A model generated the notes under the pieces. The model was not told where the DNA came from. It saw only the letters and a list, made by a program, of their open reading frames with translations, and did not search any database. Below, piece after piece: positions 31,516 through 34,393 of a stretch of DNA of 34,393 bases (within the stretch, counting starts at the first letter, position 1; every line of letters starts with the position of its first letter). The DNA comes from an uncultured Verrucomicrobiales bacterium (lineage in GTDB: Bacteria > Verrucomicrobiota > Verrucomicrobiia > Verrucomicrobiales > Akkermansiaceae): assembly GCA_937958875.1 (NCBI GenBank), contig CALGMJ010000186.1, positions 1 to 34,393 of the forward strand, written 5' to 3'. The position numbers and the translations under genes are program-made.

Positions 31516-33858
31516 ATGTCTGAGAATACTCCACCAGAGACACCCCGCTCACCGAAAACACCTCCAAGCGCCGAAGGAGGCGTTAATTGGAAGGTCATCA
31601 TTCTTTTAAGCCTCGCGTTGGTGGTCATCTGGGTCGCCTTTAAGGCTTCTAATGAAGGGAATAATAGCCGTCTGACTTATCCTCAATTCCGATCCGCTCT
31701 CATGGAAGGGCGCGTTCTTCGTGAAGCTCCAGATACATTTAATGGCAAGAAGCTGGAGCTTGTTGACTTCGTGGGTGAAGGCCGTTCCGAAGTCATGGGG
31801 ATGTATCACGAAAAAGAATCCCTTGTGAAATGGGATAACGTACGTGAAGTCGCCATCCCAGTTCAATTTGACATCGATGGAGAGTCGATGAATCGCTTCT
31901 TTGGAGAACTTCTCGTTTGGAAACAAGGAGACGCGCCTGCGGTAGCCAGTGGCGAAACCCTTTCGTTCTCCGGTCTTTTAGGACTGATGCGGGATAATGA
32001 GCTCGTTACCTCTCCAGAGACAAAGATCATGGTTTACCGTGATGGGGATTCCTCTCAGGGAATGATGATCGCTCGTCGAGGCACTGCCGTTTCCTATTCA
32101 GCTGAGGAATTACAGGCGAAAAACTTGAAGAAATTTACGGTGAAAATGCCGACTCTGGTTCTTCGTGATCAAATTGCGACCCTTTTTGACTCAGGGATTG
32201 AGACTCGGACCGAGAAGAATACGGGAAGCCAAATTTTCTTCAGTTTCCTCCCAATTCTCGTTCTCATCGCACTTCTCTTCTTCCTCTTCCGTCATCAGAT
32301 GAAATCTGCTGGCCGTGGAGCAATGAGCTTCGGTAAGTCTAAGGCAAAGCTTCTTACCATGGATCAGGGGAAGGTGACCTTTAAAGATGTCGCAGGTATT
32401 CAGGAGGCGAAAGAAGAGCTTTTTGAGATCGTTGATTTTCTACGTGACCCTAGGAAATTTCAGGCTCTCGGTGGAACGATTCCGAAAGGTGTGCTCATGG
32501 TAGGCCCTCCAGGAACAGGTAAGACTCTTCTTGCTCGTGCCATCGCAGGAGAGGCCGATGTGCCGTTCTTCTCGATCTCCGGATCTGATTTCGTAGAAAT
32601 GTTCGTTGGCGTTGGAGCCAGCCGAGTTCGCGACATGTTTGAGCAGGGGAAAAAGCAGGCTCCATGTCTTGTTTTCATCGATGAAATTGATGCTGTTGGC
32701 CGCCACCGTGGACACGGAATGGGCGGAGGCCACGATGAACGGGAGCAGACTCTCAATGCTCTTCTCGTAGAGATGGATGGTTTTGATACTCAAGAAGGAG
32801 TCATCATCATCGCCGCAACGAACCGTCCTGATGTTCTTGATCCGGCGCTTCTCCGTCCGGGTCGTTTTGATCGCCAAGTTACCGTTGCTCTCCCTGATGT
32901 GAATGGGCGTGAGAAGATTCTCGGAGTCCACGTTAAGAAAATCAAACTCGCGGCTAACGTTGACCTCAGTGTCATTGCCAAAGGAACTCCTGGCTTCTCT
33001 GGTGCTGAACTTGCGAACCTTATTAATGAGGCGGCTCTTCTGGCGGCTCGGAAGGGGATTAAAGCAGTCACTCTAGCTGAGCTGGAAGAAGCCCGTGACA
33101 AGGTTCGCTGGGGACGTGAGCGTCGCAGTCTAGCTCTAAGTGAGGACGATAAGCTGAAAACTGCCTATCACGAAGCTGGTCACGCGATTCTCAATGAAAT
33201 TCTCGATCACACTGATCCTCTTCATAAAGTCACCATCATTCCTCGTGGTCCTTCCCTAGGTTCCACCATGTTCCTTCCTGAGAGTGATAAATTCAGTTAT
33301 CACAAGAAGGAGATGATCGATCAGCTCGTCGTCCTCATGGGCGGCCGTGTTGCCGAAGAAGTCATGCTTGATGACGTCGCTAGCGGTGCCAGTGGAGATA
33401 TCCACATGGCCACCAGTCTCGCACGCCGCATGGTCTGTGAGTGGGGCATGAGCGAGAAGATGGGCATGATCGAGTATGGCGATAATGGCGGCGGAGGATT
33501 CCTCGCTCGCGACATGATGAGCCAGAGCAAGAATTACTCTGAAGATACCGCGCAGCGGATCGATGCAGAAATTAAGCGTTTTATTGACGAAGCTTACGCC
33601 GATGCTCAGCGCCTTCTGGGTGAGCGAAAAGAGCTCCTTGAGCTCATTGCCCAAGCTCTGATGGAGTTCGAGACTCTTGATGCAAAGCACATCAAAGATC
33701 TTCTCGAGCACGGTGAGATGAAAGATCCACCACAAACGCCTCAACCGCCTGAAATTCCGGCTGACATGAAAAAGGAAGACCAGGCTGAGAAGAAAGAAGA
33801 AGAGAATCGTGAAGATGACGGCACTCTTCCTCCTGAAGTTGTGGGCGCTCCTGCCTAA
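31516..33858 (+). CDS. ftsH: ATP-dependent zinc metalloprotease FtsH
   Basis: A 780-residue membrane-bound AAA+ protease. One helix lies at about 27-42 ([16 protein letters not shown]), then a long periplasmic domain and a second helix at about 240-259. The AAA domain has Walker A GPPGTGKT (330-337), Walker B VFIDEID (DE at 389-390) and RPGRFDRQV. The peptidase zinc motif is HEAGH (552-556). The acidic/proline C-terminal tail is disordered. It degrades membrane and some soluble proteins such as LpxC in enterobacteria. The frame is open from 31414, but the ATG at 31516 gives a proper N-terminus. The periplasmic domain is larger than in E. coli. Confidence 0.96.
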   Translation: MSENTPPETPRSPKTPPSAEGGVNWKVIILLSLALVVIWVAFKASNEGNNSRLTYPQFRSALMEGRVLREAPDTFNGKKLELVDFVGEGRSEVMGMYHEKESLVKWDNVREVAIPVQFDIDGESMNRFFGELLVWKQGDAPAVASGETLSFSGLLGLMRDNELVTSPETKIMVYRDGDSSQGMMIARRGTAVSYSAEELQAKNLKKFTVKMPTLVLRDQIATLFDSGIETRTEKNTGSQIFFSFLPILVLIALLFFLFRHQMKSAGRGAMSFGKSKAKLLTMDQGKVTFKDVAGIQEAKEELFEIVDFLRDPRKFQALGGTIPKGVLMVGPPGTGKTLLARAIAGEADVPFFSISGSDFVEMFVGVGASRVRDMFEQGKKQAPCLVFIDEIDAVGRHRGHGMGGGHDEREQTLNALLVEMDGFDTQEGVIIIAATNRPDVLDPALLRPGRFDRQVTVALPDVNGREKILGVHVKKIKLAANVDLSVIAKGTPGFSGAELANLINEAALLAARKGIKAVTLAELEEARDKVRWGRERRSLALSEDDKLKTAYHEAGHAILNEILDHTDPLHKVTIIPRGPSLGSTMFLPESDKFSYHKKEMIDQLVVLMGGRVAEEVMLDDVASGASGDIHMATSLARRMVCEWGMSEKMGMIEYGDNGGGGFLARDMMSQSKNYSEDTAQRIDAEIKRFIDEAYADAQRLLGERKELLELIAQALMEFETLDAKHIKDLLEHGEMKDPPQTPQPPEIPADMKKEDQAEKKEEENREDDGTLPPEVVGAPA

Positions 33859-33916
33859 TCGGCTAGTGGCTTAAAAATTACTGGAATTTTTTGATCTAGA
33901 ACCCCTCTCTAAAGAC

Positions 33917-34393
33917 ATGGAAAATGTAGTCATCATTGGAACCGGCTGTGCCGGTTGGACCGCCGCTATTTATACTGGGCGCGCAAATCTTACTCCTCTT
34001 GTTCTCTCCGGCACTCAGCTAGGAGGACAACTCACCACCACCACCGAGGTCGAGAACTTCCCTGGTTTTCCAGAAGGAGTCATGGGCCCAGAGCTGATGG
34101 GGCGGATGCAGCAGCAGGCGGAGAAATTCGGTGCGCGTGTCGAATACAAGAAGGTTGAAGAAATCGCTAAAAACGCTGATGGCACTTTTACCGTCACATC
34201 TGACGGCGGAGAAATTCAGACCAAGACTATCATCATCGCTACCGGTGCAGCTCCTCGCTACCTCGGTCTCGAAAATGAAATGAAACTCGTAGGTCACGGG
34301 GTGACCTCATGTGCAACTTGTGATGGAGCCTTTTATCGTGACGTTCCTGTCGCGGTTGTGGGTGGGGGTGACTCTGCCTGTGAAGAAGCTAAC
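33917..34393 (+). CDS. trxB: Thioredoxin reductase, 5' part (cut by window end)
   Basis: The first 159 codons, running off the window. It opens [19 protein letters not shown], an FAD-binding GxGxxG loop in which the usual GSGPAG reads GTGCAG. Next come [30 protein letters not shown], the redox motif CATC (132-135, [11 protein letters not shown]) and the start of the NADPH loop [12 protein letters not shown]. TrxB transfers electrons from NADPH to thioredoxin. No SD is seen. The rest of the gene lies outside. Confidence 0.95.
   Translation, partial: MENVVIIGTGCAGWTAAIYTGRANLTPLVLSGTQLGGQLTTTTEVENFPGFPEGVMGPELMGRMQQQAEKFGARVEYKKVEEIAKNADGTFTVTSDGGEIQTKTIIIATGAAPRYLGLENEMKLVGHGVTSCATCDGAFYRDVPVAVVGGGDSACEEAN

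Noticed and set aside
33256-33744. 162-codon minus-strand ORF
   Set aside because: Antisense shadow of the ftsH peptidase domain.

Overview
The window looks like chromosomal DNA from a Verrucomicrobiota bacterium, probably order Verrucomicrobiales. The basis is a PEP-CTERM exported protein paired with a protein resembling the verrucomicrobial TIGR02597 family, a YebC protein of the [10 protein letters not shown] subtype, Gram-negative envelope genes (lpxK, lipoprotein, many signal peptides), and genes that mostly start without a clear Shine-Dalgarno sequence. No rRNA, tRNA, CRISPR or prophage was seen. Most of the window is housekeeping or envelope chromosome with short operons on both strands.

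Layout. 1-6.3 kb: one end of a repeat element, a GT-C type membrane glycosyltransferase, the PEP-CTERM/TIGR02597 pair, an A-type Fe-S carrier with an HscB-like co-chaperone, an exported rhodanese and YebC. 6.3-13.2 kb: a 36-codon membrane ORF, two tandem PAS-PAS-PAS-SpoIIE phosphatases, an HTH/coiled-coil/membrane protein and phosphofructokinase. 13.2-17.4 kb: ispA, a peroxiredoxin with an in-frame TGA, a DEAD-box-type helicase, an exported zinc peptidase and rpsP. 17.4-23.2 kb: a complete 226-bp MITE-like element, an exported C25-like protease, a TMEM220-like protein, leuB, lpxK and two uncharacterised genes. 23.2-28.4 kb: rpsN, an FmdB-type zinc ribbon, an exported Lon-like protease, folB, an ECF sigma factor with a small membrane partner, a PDZ protein and yjbQ. 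28.4-34.4 kb: a minus-strand lipoprotein/glycosyltransferase/HAD operon, ftsH, and the 5' part of trxB.

The strongest finding is at 14221-14727. A PrxQ/BCP-type peroxiredoxin continues in one frame through a TGA placed exactly where the peroxidatic cysteine belongs (motif PxxxTxxU, followed by a resolving Cys five residues later). A hairpin downstream has the geometry of a bacterial SECIS. This predicts an exported selenocysteine peroxiredoxin; the alternative is a very recent nonsense mutation.

The second is a small non-autonomous transposable element. One copy (17421-17646) has 19-bp imperfect terminal inverted repeats, a 9-bp target duplication and an internal 30-bp perfect hairpin. A second copy occupies bases 1-183 and is cut by the window edge. 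The nine differences between the copies all lie outside the hairpin arms.

Genes that plausibly work together: the Fe-S carrier with its co-chaperone; the sigma factor with the downstream membrane protein; the two phosphatases as paralogous signalling outputs; lpxK with the membrane gene that overlaps it; and the lipoprotein/glycosyltransferase/HAD set. Functions are read from motifs by eye; no database search was run.
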